From: Margaritifera margaritifera
Taxonomy: Eukaryota > Mollusca > Bivalvia > Unionida > Margaritiferidae
Assembly (NCBI GenBank): GCA_029931535.1
Contig: JAQPZY010001471.1
Coordinates: forward strand, 1,547,501 to 1,611,500
Direction: 5' to 3'
DNA: 64,000 nt
The position numbers and the translations under genes were made by a program. Below the pieces are notes generated by a model. It made no database searches. It was not told the origin of the DNA and saw nothing but the letters and a program-made list of their open reading frames with translations. Positions 11,260 to 23,229 of this stretch are shown in pieces (position 1 is the stretch's first letter; every line of letters starts with the position of its first letter).

Positions 11260-12240
11260 CCTTTCTATCCAATGTTTTGTTTGTATAGACTGAACACAGG
11301 TAAAAAAAAACGACTTTCATCTTCAATCTCATTGTTGTCACATAGCAAACAATATATTTCACTTTTGTTGATTCCATTGTTTCCGTATCTCCCGGTTTAA
11401 GTTTTCAAATTATGAGAATACGCTCGAAGTTTTGTGAAAGTTGATCTTTATTTATGTTTACATAAGAATTTGCAATAATCTTCCAGGCCAAACTCAGTTT
11501 TGATATTTCTATATGGAGACAGTTTATCAGAATTGTGTAATTTATTGATCCAATTTAATAAAAAGCATATGTAGCCCTTTGTTCAAAAATTGGAATAAAC
11601 TTTGAGCAATATACAGAATCTGAAAACAACTGATTTGACCGCATAGGAAATAGCATGGTGTTAAACGTCCATAAATCGCGATGTTATAATTAATTTAGCG
11701 CGCTGTAGTCAGTACTATCCGAAAGTTAGGTCTCTTGTCTTACGCATTAGTCTTAACTTTGAAAGGGCTATGCACATGGATTGATTTTCTAAACACTTCG
11801 TACCAAGGTTTTTGAGTCTGTATGCATATCGCACCCCGTATCAGGCTAATTGAGAAGAAATTGAAAGAATAATCGATATAAGCGTTAAATTATATATAGC
11901 TAATAAACAAGCCCCCAATCTTGAACTCTAACCTTTTAATAACTCAATGTATTTGCTGATATGTGATAAATCTGATAACATTTCGTGTGTTGAGACATAC
12001 TATATAGAAACTTCATACAGCAATAGCAATTAATCCCAAAAAATCAAACAACAATGTACCCTCTGACATACACAATTAGCAGATTATATTTGCTGTTTGA
12101 CGCGCATTAGTAATAAGAAGTGTTAATGAAATTACAGTAGATGCACCAACTTTTTTATTTCTGATTTAATGACTACAAATCCCCACCAAGGAATGAACTT
12201 ACTCCAGCGCAACCAGCTTGATAATATATTTTTCTTTTGC
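11260..12240. other. anonymous sequence between the two Polinton copies
   Basis: No gene could be supported. This interval should hold the distal end of copy A and the proximal end of copy B. I could not locate terminal inverted repeats or a 6-bp target duplication by eye. Confidence 0.4.
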
Positions 12241-12244
12241 AATG

Positions 12245-12750
12245 TTAGCAACAGCGGTCGCATGGTTTAAACGTAACGTGTATGATTACAGTTCGAAAGG
12301 TATGTGGTTCTGATTCGGAATTCGGCAGACGCAAAAAATCGTTTGCTACATAAGGAAGATTTGTGGTTACCTGCATTGGTTTGGACAAACAGGATTGAAC
12401 ATGGCACTGGGAATGATAATTTGAGAAAGTTACGATCAGGTGCATGTAATGCACACAGTACTGCACAATACTGGTACTAAAGCTACACAGTTTGTTGTGT
12501 ATAGAAATACATTTAGAATACCACTTGACTTTCAGATACTAACATATCTTTATCGATTATATTGTGTCCTCTTCCTCAGGATTTAACCATAAACATAACA
12601 CTTGCAAAAGCTTCTGAAGAAGTAGAAGGTGGTAACCAAGACTAAAAAGTGGAAAACATGTTTCTACATTACGATACTTCGCAATCAGTTGTGCAATCAG
12701 TTAATGACACCTATAGAAATGGAATTGCTTTCTTTAAGACTATATTACGA
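12245..12750 (+). pseudogene. Polinton capsid-like gene fragment, copy B
   Basis: The plus-strand frame from about 12300 reads HKEDLWLPALVWTNRIEHG (12349-12405), then in the same frame NDNLRKLRSGACNAHS (about 12412-12459), and after a stop RNTFRIPLDFQIL (12503-12541). Further coding-like stretches follow (ITLAKASEEVEGG near 12596-12634 and NMFLHYDTSQSVVQSVNDTY near 12655-12715). The order and spacing match a capsid-type structural protein, and the first two blocks match copy A at 6450-6555. Frameshifts and stops make it non-functional. It converges on the polymerase B gene, as in copy A. The 73-codon minus-strand frame at 12245-12466 is its antisense shadow. Confidence 0.55.
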
Positions 12751-12944
12751 TGAGAGAAAATTATCGCCATAGCAGCCAATATAACTGAAAAATCTCCCGA
12801 TTGATTCTCCCAGAATGATCTTGAAAGGTGTTTTGAGGACAACAAAACAATGGAAGCTGTGTTTGAAGAAGTCAATATTATCCCAAATGAAATGAAAGGA
12901 TAAATTATAGAAACTCTCAAACAGAACAAAAGAAATAAACGTAT

Positions 12945-15564
12945 GATGAGACTTCAATATCCCTTTGAGTACAGGGTGCTGACATGTCCTTAAGGTAATG
13001 TGTTTACGTTGTCTTCCAAACAACGCTACACAGACAATGCTAGTTTTTGTTTTGCTGTTATATATTTCATGAGTGTATGATCTGATTAAATTCATATCTT
13101 GGTAATTATTCTTGTGATTAAATGAGTAGTCTTCTACATATTGAATATTAAATTCGTTTTGTTTATATAAATTTTTTTTATTCCTTCAGAAACTATTTTC
13201 ATCTTTATCAGTTCTGAACGAATAAAGTTGTAACCTTAATCCAAATAGCTCTCTAATTAGAACACCGTTCAACTCATCTTTGAACAGTCCAGAAACATTC
13301 TTATTAATTTGTGCTAAACCAAATATGCTATCTTTGCATAGTCAATAGTTGTATGGAACTTGATGGTATGTTTCATGTCATTGTAAAGGTTTCTGTCTCA
13401 CCATGAACACACAAAGAATTAGTATCAGTCATTAGCAATCTTATTCTATTACTATGCTTGTTTGTCAACTTGATGCATCAACCATGTGGATAACTCTAAT
13501 ACTGGAGAAGCACCTTAAATTGCTTTGGTCAATTTGATTTTGTTGTTTGTAAACTGACTAACAATATATCATCGTCAATAATTCTTCACTTTGCAAATAG
13601 TGGATCTTTCTGGAATGTAGAAATGTATTTTCATCTTTTCATATTTTTTATGTTGTTCCTTTCCAGAGATTTACATCTGGTTACAGAATACTCTGTTATT
13701 CATCAATTTAGAAAAAAATCTTTCTCGAAATCATTTGTTGCTTTTGGACTCAAACGTATTCAGGTCAATGTAAGATTTAAGTTTCGATTGTTGTTCAAAC
13801 AAGACAACCTATGTACGTCTTTTTTTTAGTTTTAAATCCAAATATAGGTAAAGCTTTAAGTTTCTGTAATGAGTTACATATTTCTCTTTCTTTCCAATGT
13901 ACTTATAAGTTTTGGTACTATTGGTTTGTAATCATCAATAAACTTCTTCTCAAACTCTAATAAATCTTTTTCATCTGGAATTAATTTATCTGGATCTACC
14001 AAGTGGTTATTAAAATATTCATGCCAATGTAACGAAGTCTCCAAATCAACATCTAAAATGCAACATATCATAGTTATCTTGTTTTTCGAACAGATGTATT
14101 CTACTCATCTAGTTTGTTCATGAGTTGATAATATTTTTTTTTAATTAAAAGATTTTGTTGTTGTTGTTGTTCTTTTTATTTTTATTTATTGGCTCATTGC
14201 CCCCGCAGAGAGGTTGCATGATCCAGGTATGCTATGAATGACCATGACCTTGACCTTTCGTACTCTGCTTCAGCGTACACACATGAGGAGCATGTCACGG
14301 TCTATTAAAAGTTCAAGTTCTACAGCTGATATCTTTAAGTTTTAAGTTCTCATGCGGGAGCACTGTAATAATGATCTAGTTTTTAATCTTTAATGCAGAC
14401 ATTCCTAAACTCCTAAACATTATTTGATATGTTTGAATCGTTAAGTGATGAGTAAAATGTGTATATTGGTGGCATAGCTGTTTCATTAAACCTTTCTAAG
14501 TTATCCAGTTATTTGTATAGGTTAATGTCTTTTTAGCTATTTAGGGATCCCGTCTATACTCTTTTTTAGTATCATTTGCAAATAATTTATCACCTTAGTC
14601 GTTATCCAGCTGTTCTGCAGATACTCCTATGAAATTAAAGCTATCTTCAAACCGTGTTGTCCTTTTGATTAACAAATAGCTGTCATAACCGGATAAGTTA
14701 TGAATGAATAATGGTATTTATTTTTATATTTGTATTTCAAGTTTTATTCGCTATGTGCTGGACAGCATTACTTGCCTGTTAAGTGATCCAGGTCGCGAAC
14801 TTTGTCTTTAAATATTTCCACCTCACTAATGTACCATATATGTATTGAATTAATATGTTTTTCGGTGAGCATGTATAATTTTTCGATTTTAATTCTACAT
14901 AAACTATTGCTTTAGTTTTCCCAACGCATTGTAAAATATTCCAACACAATATGTACCTCTGTAAACTATCGGAATGTATTCTTTGTGTACTGCTTTGATG
15001 TGCAAAGAAAATCTTGATGCAGTGTATTTGCCTGTTTTGATTGGGATCAAAATACACATTCCCTTTGGTATGATTGTCCAGGATATACCAGATTGTTGCA
15101 TAGCACTATTAAAATATTGTGTCCGTGGTACAATAAAACTTTGAACGTAGCAATTAGTAGCATGCGGAACATATAAATGACGCTGATAGTTTTTTTAATT
15201 TTACAATATAACCATCTTTATGCATCATATGTACCGAATTATCTACATTGTAATATAGTCTTTTGTGTTCTGATATTTCTTCTGATATATTGAAAAAATC
15301 TTTGTAGCGATTGGGTCCACGATACTTAAATATCACTATATGTCGACATGTATTCTTCCCTCTTTTTCAGTTTTTATAAGATGATAGCTGGAGTTTCTCT
15401 CCATATCGCTATCTCTCACCACTTCCAAAAATTTATACACATTTACGGATATCCAAAATTCATTTTGTGAAAATATTCTCAATTTTTACCTAATCGTCTA
15501 CATTAATTAGTCTATCTACCTAAGTTGTACCTTAATGGTATATATCTATCTATCTATCTATCTA

Positions 15565-15642
<78 letters not shown>

Positions 15643-16242
15643 CTTGGTGTATTTAACACACATTTCAGAACAATACAAGCTTTTGTGTTCTTAACCCATT
15701 CAGGAAATCTATGAAGGAACTTCTCGTGAGAGGTTGAAATCTATCTATGTGGAATGTTAAATATTCAATTCTGTCAAACGTAAATTTTGTACTTTCGCTT
15801 TTTTCCTGTCCATATTTGGATGTTGAATATCAAGTAAACGTTCAGTGATATTAGCCATTTCACATCTGTTCAATATATTTAAGAAACGTTTATATACTCA
15901 GCTTGCTGTCCCTTCTGGGTTGGTCGTTTTCTAAGTCTGATCGTTAAGTCTAAGTGAGCTGTCACAGACCAAAATTGCAGAATTTTTTCTAATGATCATC
16001 TTCTTAAAATACGGTTCAGAGTCAATAAAACAGTTCATATACATCTTTATTGTTACAGCCGTAAAATATATACTCATTCACATTTCTCGTAGATCAATCT
16101 CTAAGTTCTTTAGTGATAATTATGATTAAGTTTTCTTATTCATACGTCTCAGTTCTTTTCTGGCTGGGAAACATTAAATGTGTTTCTAAGTTATTTCTCA
16201 CTTGTTGTAGTTTCGGTTCATCGAGTATAGAAATCTTCATTT
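12945..16242 (-). pseudogene. Polinton protein-primed DNA polymerase B, copy B (nearly full length)
   Basis: The minus-strand frame can start at the ATG at 16239 (MKISILDEPKLQQVRNN). In order: FDRIEYLTFHIDRFQPL (about 15779-15729), ISVNVYKFLEVV (about 15463-15428), IVYRGTYCVGIFYNALGKLK (about 14966-14907), VRDLDHLTGK (14800-14771), DSFNFIGVSAEQLDND (about 14646-14600), ILDVDLE (about 14062-14040), NDFEKDFF-like remains near 13745, and the palm motif LLMTDTNSLCVH (about 13440-13402). The C-terminal block MNLIRSYTHEIY (13095-13060) leads into TCQHPVLKG near 12960. The palm motif of this family is D-T-D; here the second Asp codon reads AAT (Asn). Length is about 1,100 codons, near the family's usual size, but frames shift repeatedly. 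A TATC/TA array splits the N-terminal third. No integrase was recognised upstream. Confidence 0.87.
15545..15638. repeat. (TATC)n(TA)n compound microsatellite
   Basis: About 24 bp of TATC followed by about 70 bp of TA, inserted or expanded inside the copy B polymerase pseudogene. Confidence 0.97.
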
Positions 16243-16244
16243 TG

Positions 16245-16798
16245 ATTTTTTTAAAATAGAAAAATTCAAATATATATTTAAGTATTTTGATTTATTTAAC
16301 TAGAATTATTTAAATCCATAGAATTACCGGCGTTACAATTGTCCCAAAGCCATTAATTATGAAACTTAGAAATTCTGAGGTCGAAATAGCTCTTGTAAAG
16401 GACAAAGAGAAAACTGAAAGAAACATTTTCAATAAGAATGATTGAAAATGTAACCCAGCTAAATATAGGTCTCATTAACAGGCTCTCCAAGCACTCTAAA
16501 ATAGAATCTGGCTGGTATCATGTAGTGATTAATTTAAAATCAAAATCGTAAATCTTGTGTTTTTATATGTTTCAAAGGTACAGTCGAATATCCTTTTCAC
16601 TTTCAAATAAGTTTAAAAAACCATGGTATGTGTCCATTATTCCATACATGTGTGAGGATGGTGCTGAGGTTTGTATAACATTTCGTAGTTATTAGAAATA
16701 TTATGATACTTCTTCAATATCAAAATCAATATGAAAGTTGCTGGTTCGACATAAACACAGAAATAATTAATCCAGTCAGTAATTAAAAATGTAGTAAC
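16245..16798. other. anonymous sequence upstream of Polinton copy B polymerase
   Basis: This is where an integrase would be expected if copy B had the same layout as copy A. On the minus strand I see only short fragments such as GEPVNETYI and no DDE or chromodomain motif, so copy B is probably truncated here. Confidence 0.4.
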
Positions 16799-17180
16799 CA
16801 ATTATTCATGCAGAAAATTATTGCAACAAATCAATTTTTGAAAACAATAAATTTCATTGATGATGAGACATGTCCGTTTTGTAAACAAGAAGTGGAATAT
16901 AGTGAACACTTATTTTATGATTGTCCAGTTATTGAAATTTTTGGAAATCCTTTATTGCATTGATTAGGAATTATATACCAAATATAACAATTTCCTAGAG
17001 TGATTTCTTTCTTGGAAATGACAAGTTTGGTCATCTCATTAGTTTTTTAATTCTGATTGCAAAATATCAAATATAAAGGCACGTTGTGCTTTAAGAAAAC
17101 TAAATTTTACAAGTTGAAAAGTAATGTTTTATACTACAAAAGAAATGGAAAAATATTTAGCAAAGCTGTATAACAAAAGC
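16799..17180 (+). mobile_element. LINE reverse-transcriptase C-terminal fragment with zinc-knuckle domain
   Basis: The frame reads QKIIATNQFLKTINFIDDET, then CPFCKQEVEYSEHLFYDC (16871-16924), a C-x2-C...H-x4-C knuckle typical of the zf-RVT domain at the end of many non-LTR reverse transcriptases. After stops and a frameshift it continues FGHLISFLILIAKYQI, KARCALRKLNFTS and TTKEMEKYLAKLYNKS (about 17122-17170), also typical of the family's tail. It is a different LINE type from the Jockey-like copies, probably L1/Tx1-like. The polymerase core is missing upstream, so only the 3' end remains. Confidence 0.7.
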
Positions 17181-17780
17181 CAAGCCTATTTACCGCGCTC
17201 ATGGCCCTTCTGATAATTTTATTTCTCCAGCAGTTCATGGAACACCTTTCCTCCTTCGTCATGGTGCCATTTAGTTCTCCAGCAATAAGTTACTCTCACC
17301 AAGTCACTAGTGCCAAGAGTGCGATGGCACGTTCACCTGAGTTTTAACCACCTATGACCATTGAGGCCATAACGACAACGGAGGTTAGACCTTACCTTCT
17401 AACCATGAGTAAGTCAGAAGACATGCATTAACGTATATATGCTGGTGGCCACTCTCATTGATATACTCAGAGCTTCCTATATCCGCGATTTATATATTAT
17501 ATATGACCTGTGCTGCAGACAATGTTGACGACGTGGATAAATTTGCATATATTGCACTTGCACCATAACTAATTGTAATCAAGGAAACTCACACATAATA
17601 GCCAACACATTAAATACTTGTCTCACTTTAAAATAATTTGCTATTGCAGACACTTGTCTATTAAAACCACGACTCCAGCATTGTTCATCTCAATTTATTG
17701 TAGTAGTAAGTTTTTTAATTAGTTGTCGCAGAATAAGATTTTATTTTTGATTCTGTACAGTACATTTTGAAACACATGCC
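17181..17780. other. possible LINE 3' UTR and anonymous sequence
   Basis: The stretch 17190-17420 is less AT-rich than its surroundings (for example CCTCCTTCGTCATGGTGCC) and may be the 3' UTR of the LINE fragment just upstream. No gene was found. Confidence 0.3.
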
Positions 17781-17787
17781 TGCAACT

Positions 17788-17962
17788 ACATTACAATTTA
17801 AATCAATTGTATAGTCTTTCTAATGGTTTAAACCGGAATCTATAGTTAAATATTTATTTCACAAAATATATATTTTGTATTAGCACCTACATTAGAATCT
17901 AAAACAATTTTACAGTATTGCTTTTGGTTCAAACCAGAGTCTATAGTAAAATATTTATTTAG
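17788..17962. repeat. 100-bp direct duplication
   Basis: The segment at 17788-17863 recurs at 17888-17962 with offset 100 bp. Shared parts include ACATTA(C/G)AAT(T/C)TAAA and GGTT(T/C)AAACC(G/A)GA(A/G)TCTATAGT(T)AAATATTTATTT. Divergence is roughly one base in five. Confidence 0.7.
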
Positions 17963-18336
17963 TGAAATAATGCCTTGCTACAGCCCGAAACAATGAATAC
18001 ATTATTCACAAGTGGCGTGGTATTAATTAAATATTTCGCCGGCTAGTGTGGCGAGGAGGCAAAACCTAAAGGGAACACATAACATTATTTACCCGGAAGA
18101 ATCATGTCAGACATTTTTATTTACTTGTACTTCAGTCTGAGTGATATGGTAATTTAATTGATTTTCAAAATGCACCAGGCAGTGCTTTTAATAATTTAAT
18201 AATTTTTCATTTTCATTTTTAATGTTCTAGTATCACCATCCGGTATTTACAACATAAAATATGATTTGTCCGTTTCTTGCATATTATGATAATAAATTAT
18301 TTAGTCAGGTAAAGATATCTCATGCTTATGGAAGCC

Positions 18337-18585
18337 ATCTATTATGGTACGAATACCAATAACAACATGTATTATAGTACGAGATACCTATTGAATACCA
18401 ATAACAACATCTATTATGGTACGAGATACTTATTGAATACCAATAACAACATTTATTATGGTACGAGATACCTAATTGAATACCAATAACAACATCTATT
18501 ATGGTACGAGATACTTATTGAATACCAATAACAACATTTATTATGGTACGAGATACCTATTGAATGCCAATAACAATATTTAATT
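18337..18585. repeat. 42-bp minisatellite
   Basis: About six copies of a 42-bp unit containing CTATTATGGTACGAGATAC and TTGAATACCAATAACAACAT. The first copy is shorter. Alternate copies carry CTTATTG and CCTATTG, suggesting two-unit expansion. Confidence 0.93.
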
Positions 18586-18589
18586 TTAA

Positions 18590-20030
18590 AATTAAAGTTC
18601 ACATCGACAAATAATTGCTGTCAGAGTGTAGCTTTTTGAATGTAATCCTAATTATGAAATATCTTTGAATTCTCAAAACTGACATAATGGGAATGAAATC
18701 GTCCCTATTAATCTTTTGTTACATTTTTTTGTATACCTTCAGAGTATACTAAATTTGTATCAGTCGTATATGTATCTGTTCGGGTATTTATTTTTTACTT
18801 CCAATGTATTTTGGTTTTCCTATGAAAATATGCTTTTGTTCTGTACATGTGTAATATAACTAAGAAATATGTTCCCAAATTTCAAACATTACCAAATACT
18901 AACTGCATTATATGTTCTAATTGCCATTTATTAGTTAAGTAAACCTCTAAAGTTGTGGCATTAGGCATTGATCTTTATCTCTGTCAAATAAGAGTGGGAA
19001 ATGACGAAATCCTCAAGTATTTTATTTCTGTGACAACGGGCTTTTTTATTTCTTCTAACTGAAAAAAGTCGAATTTTTCCAAGAAAAAATCAGTACAATT
19101 GATTATAAAGTGTTTGCTTGTTACTTTCGGATTATTTGGTTAAAAAGTAGCACAAAGTATCTGTGCCCAGAACACTTTTTGCCACCAGTTTTATAAGCAC
19201 TTTTGCTTGCATAAAGATCCATCAATCATGGCTGATATTAATGATGATTGAACTGATTTGCTTACACTAGGTCCAGTCTGATATATTTATCAGATATGGT
19301 CAGGATATTTATTAGAGTATTCTTGTTATTACATGCCTACTTTAATTCCAACATAATTGGAATCGAAATTTGTATATCCTATGCTGAAAATCGATTGTTT
19401 AATACCTATATACCTTCTTTTCTGAATTTAAAGATTTTGCTCTTTCCATGACGATTTACCTGAGACAAAATGTTTTGAAGTATTTAATATTTATTGCTGA
19501 TCATGATGACATTAATTTAAAACGGATCTAACAACTTCAAAAAAATTAAGAAAAAAATTCTGAGTATTGGAGCAAATCTAATTTTAAAAAAATTTGATTT
19601 TGAGAAATAATGGAATGTAGAATTTATGAAGGGAAAATAAAATTAGTTGTCCAAAAATTGCCTGTGTTTGAATTTTTACAGGATTCGAATTTGTTTCTGG
19701 ACTATTGTATATATTCTTCCCATATTTTAATGAAAATACCAATTGTCACGAAGTTGTCTCTTGTCGACAATAGCGCAGATATATCTTCCGTCAACGCTCT
19801 CTCTCTCTCTTTCCCCCCCCCACACAAGTAAATAATAATTTTATTATTAACAATACCAATTAAACCTATTAGATAAATAAGTAAATAGTAAATAATTCTT
19901 CCATCAGACCTCTTTTGCGGCCATCCAAAATTTGATATATCATATATGTCCTATAAAATGTAGTATTTATAATGCAATTCACTTGTTTTCGTAGACAACA
20001 AAATAAAAACTCCGAGTATATAAATACATG
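18590..20030. other. AT-rich sequence with one diverged repeat partner
   Basis: No gene was supported. The segment about 19590-19683 (ending GTGTTTGAATTTTTACAGG) has a diverged partner at about 20045-20136, offset about 453 bp. A short CT/C run lies at 19800-19822. Confidence 0.5.
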
Positions 20031-20167
20031 TTCAAATTTTTGAAAATCTGATTTTGATAAATTTTGGAAGTTTGAACGTATGCAGGGAAGATTTTTAAAA
20101 AATCCCAAACGTTTTTCGTGTTTGAATTTTTACAGGTTTTACTGTAGTACTCATGCTCATTGTATTG

Positions 20168-20245
20168 AAGGTATTATCGCATTTTATCGAAATTATTATC
20201 GCATTTTATCGAAAGTATTATCGCATTTTATTGAAAGTATTATCA
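20168..20245. repeat. 22-bp minisatellite
   Basis: About 3.5 copies of TATTATCGCATTTTATCGAAA-like 22-bp units. Confidence 0.93.
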
Positions 20246-20249
20246 CATC

Positions 20250-22910
20250 AAGAACCAGTAGACAAAAAGTAAAATTATACCTTTCATTTGGTTTTGTATG
20301 AGCTTTCAATGATTTTGACTAAATTCTTTCCATTTGTATTAGTTCCTTTTCAAAGATAATTTTATTCCAGACCAATTTACGTCCAATGTCGAAATACGCT
20401 ACAGCGAGTTGGATGAGTTTGCTACGTATTTTTAGGTCTCAGATTTACAAAACTCGTTTAAAGCTAAGAAATATTCTTTTATAATTAAGAATAAAACTGC
20501 AATTAACGTAGGCAATTTGAAGTCAAATTATCTCATTGTACACATTTTTATGATTCAGTGCTACTGCATTCGTTTTATGACATAGAATACGTAAGATTGG
20601 ATTTCCATCAACGTGTTGTTTCTCATTAACACTGACTTTGATCAATAGCCTATTTGTCTGTTTTGCTTGTAATGCCTCCTAGATTCGTCTCCATCCTCGT
20701 GATGATGACATAAATCTGCAATACACGATGTTATAATTTGGCAGATGCCATGCTGTGAGGAAGTAGATCCAAGTAATTGAGATAAGTCCATCTTTTTTAT
20801 CAACGAAAATGCCTTTGTCCGTTCATAACCTTGCTGATATTCTCTATTTTAAGAGGATGCTATCTAATAATACCAACATAAAAAAAAGTATTTTACATGG
20901 GTATAAAAATTCCATACGAAATGAATAAACCTTTCCTAGAATGTCAATCAACCATGAGTAGGACTCACGGTACTAATTCAGCTCCCATAGTAAACATATG
21001 CAAATACCATGATATTTAAAATTCAATAGCTATAAATTTCTGAATGCTCATGATCAAACATATATTTAGCAGTATCGACATATCCTTGATGTCAGCTTTG
21101 TATGGAGAAAACTATATGAGCCGCGGCATTTTCTGATCTACATGTGTTTGAAACATGTGCTTTCAATTCCGCACCAAAGAGCCAGGTGCTAATTTCAGTA
21201 ATGAGTTTGCCAAACTCAGATCTGTAAAAGGACTGAAATTCAGTTACAACTAGGATAAGCTCTCAAAAGATTCTTCTTACTAAAATCTTACTTTCATTAT
21301 CAACCAATCCTGGATAGCCAAACCCATATATACTCTATTTTCTCTTAACCCATTTCTAGACTGGTTCCACTTTTTCCATATAATTAGTACTGTGAGTCCT
21401 TTAGCACCTATTACTTATGCCCAATGGAAGGGCTATCAGCATGAGCTTGGTTTGAGAAGTTGTATTATGTTACATTATGTAGGTCAACATGAGAGAAATG
21501 TTCTCACAACATGAACTAAATACTGGCCAGCCAGAACTAAAATGGATGAAATATACTTTGAGCCAACGTATCTTAGAAACTACAGCTTTAATTTTACTGA
21601 AATTTTAAACGTGTCTTTCCCTTTGCTCATCTAATAAGTCTGTAAAATTTCAATTTTTTTATGCATTCGGAAAGATTCTCTTATGTAAAACTACGTGGGC
21701 GGGGCTTCGAGCAAGTTCCGGAAATGTCCATACGCGAGTTCTTGCATCACATTCATTGAGATAAATTATTAAATTAATGTTCTTTTCAATATTTTGCAAA
21801 TATTTCATATTAAAGTTTAGCCTATGTTAGCTGGGTGTGTATGATAAACTAAACATAAAATAAACTTTATACGAGTGCCATTTCATTGTTTTTCCATTAG
21901 GAAAAAAAGCAACAAACAATGGTCGAAATCTTTGGTGATAGTGAAGATCTATATACACCGGCTGTGTATGACTGATCCGTGGCAGATATGACTTTTCTTT
22001 TGATTTTAAGTAATTTTCTGGAAAGAATCTTGTACAAAACCAGTTTATTTTTAAAGTGACTTTGAATGTGTTTGATATAAACTGGACGACAATCTTTATC
22101 CCCACTGACGTGTCTAAGTGTTATTTTCATCATATACTGCCGGTACAAGTAGGCAAAGTAATAAGGACTTTCTTAATCGTATATTTATACACAAGCAACA
22201 TGTTGTCATAAATTTTGCTATTTTTTTAAAAAGAGATTATGTAAGACAATATTTCCTCAAAATCTGTCCAGTTTAATTCCTTTTAATATAGTCAGTATAC
22301 TTGCATGCTGAAAATCCACAATCAGCTAGGTGATAAATCGTGGAACATTAGATTCTGAATAACAATTTTCGTTCCCATCAAAAACTGCTATTTTCATTGA
22401 TGTTTTTTGTTCCATGCTAAATAAAGAAAATCTGCATATGTCAAGTATGCACTATACAGGATTATACTCGACTAGAGAAGTTAAGAGATGTCTGAGTTTT
22501 TCGTCTGAGTTTTAGGCATTACGGGTTTTTAGTCTGGAAAATAATGGATATATGTACATTTATATCACAGTTCTTCTTCTGGCTTTCTGGAGGATCATAT
22601 CATACGGAATGAGCGAATTTAATTCATCTATCAAAATATTCATGTGTCATAGCACACGTTTTCACAAATATACTTCTGCAATGCAAATTTATCTTCGAGA
22701 ATAAATGCATACACAGCATGGGAGCTTTCATATATGCGAATAGAATGCATTATTAATTTCTGTAAAAAATTCTGATCGATCAAAACAAAAAACACTAAAC
22801 TCGATTCCACATCTGTGTCCTTACTTTAGGCAACATACATAGCGAAACACAGGCTGTTCACTCCAACATACATGATGCTGCTATTCACTCATAAAATTGT
22901 TAAAGCTACA
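20250..22910. other. no gene identified
   Basis: Both strands were read. The overlapping minus-strand frames at 21827-22148 have no recognisable motif and no repeat relation to other parts of the window. Nothing else stands out. Confidence 0.45.
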
Positions 22911-22911
22911 T

Positions 22912-23039
22912 ACATGTGATTATTGTCCATCCTGTGATGACCTAGCATGACCTATACGAAGATTAAATGCTGCTTATATGTGATTATTACTCATCCCGTG
23001 ATGACCTAGTACGACTTATAGGAAGCTTAAATGCTGCTT
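22912..23039. repeat. 64-bp tandem duplication
   Basis: Two direct copies of a 64-bp unit, 22912-22975 and 22976-23039, sharing GTGATGACCTAG and TTAAATGCTGCTTATA. Confidence 0.93.
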
Positions 23040-23229
23040 ATACGACCTCTGCTTATTTTTGATTGTTGAAAGTTGCAAAAAATATAAGTAAAAAGACCAT
23101 AGATTACACCTATTGAAGAAATATACTCATTCGTGCGAAAATATAGGGATGAATAGTCATGTAGTGACATCATGGTGAACTAATTTATATGACAAAAAGA
23201 ATCTTTGTATACCACACAAACCCATAAAG

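Noticed and set aside
12245..12466. 73-codon minus-strand open frame
   Set aside because: It is antisense to the capsid-like fragment of Polinton copy B, which has the better motif match on the plus strand.
13623..13829. 68-codon plus-strand open frame
   Set aside because: It is antisense to the copy B polymerase region between the ILDVDLE and DTN motifs.
15154..15336. Minus-strand frame beginning FKYRGPNRYKDFFNISEEIS as a separate gene
   Set aside because: It lies inside the copy B polymerase between recognised blocks and is best treated as part of that pseudogene, although I could not match it to a specific motif.
8375..15638. TA microsatellites in both polymerase copies as evidence of inheritance from one ancestral copy
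   Set aside because: Their positions relative to conserved motifs are near each other but not shown to be identical, so independent expansion is equally likely.
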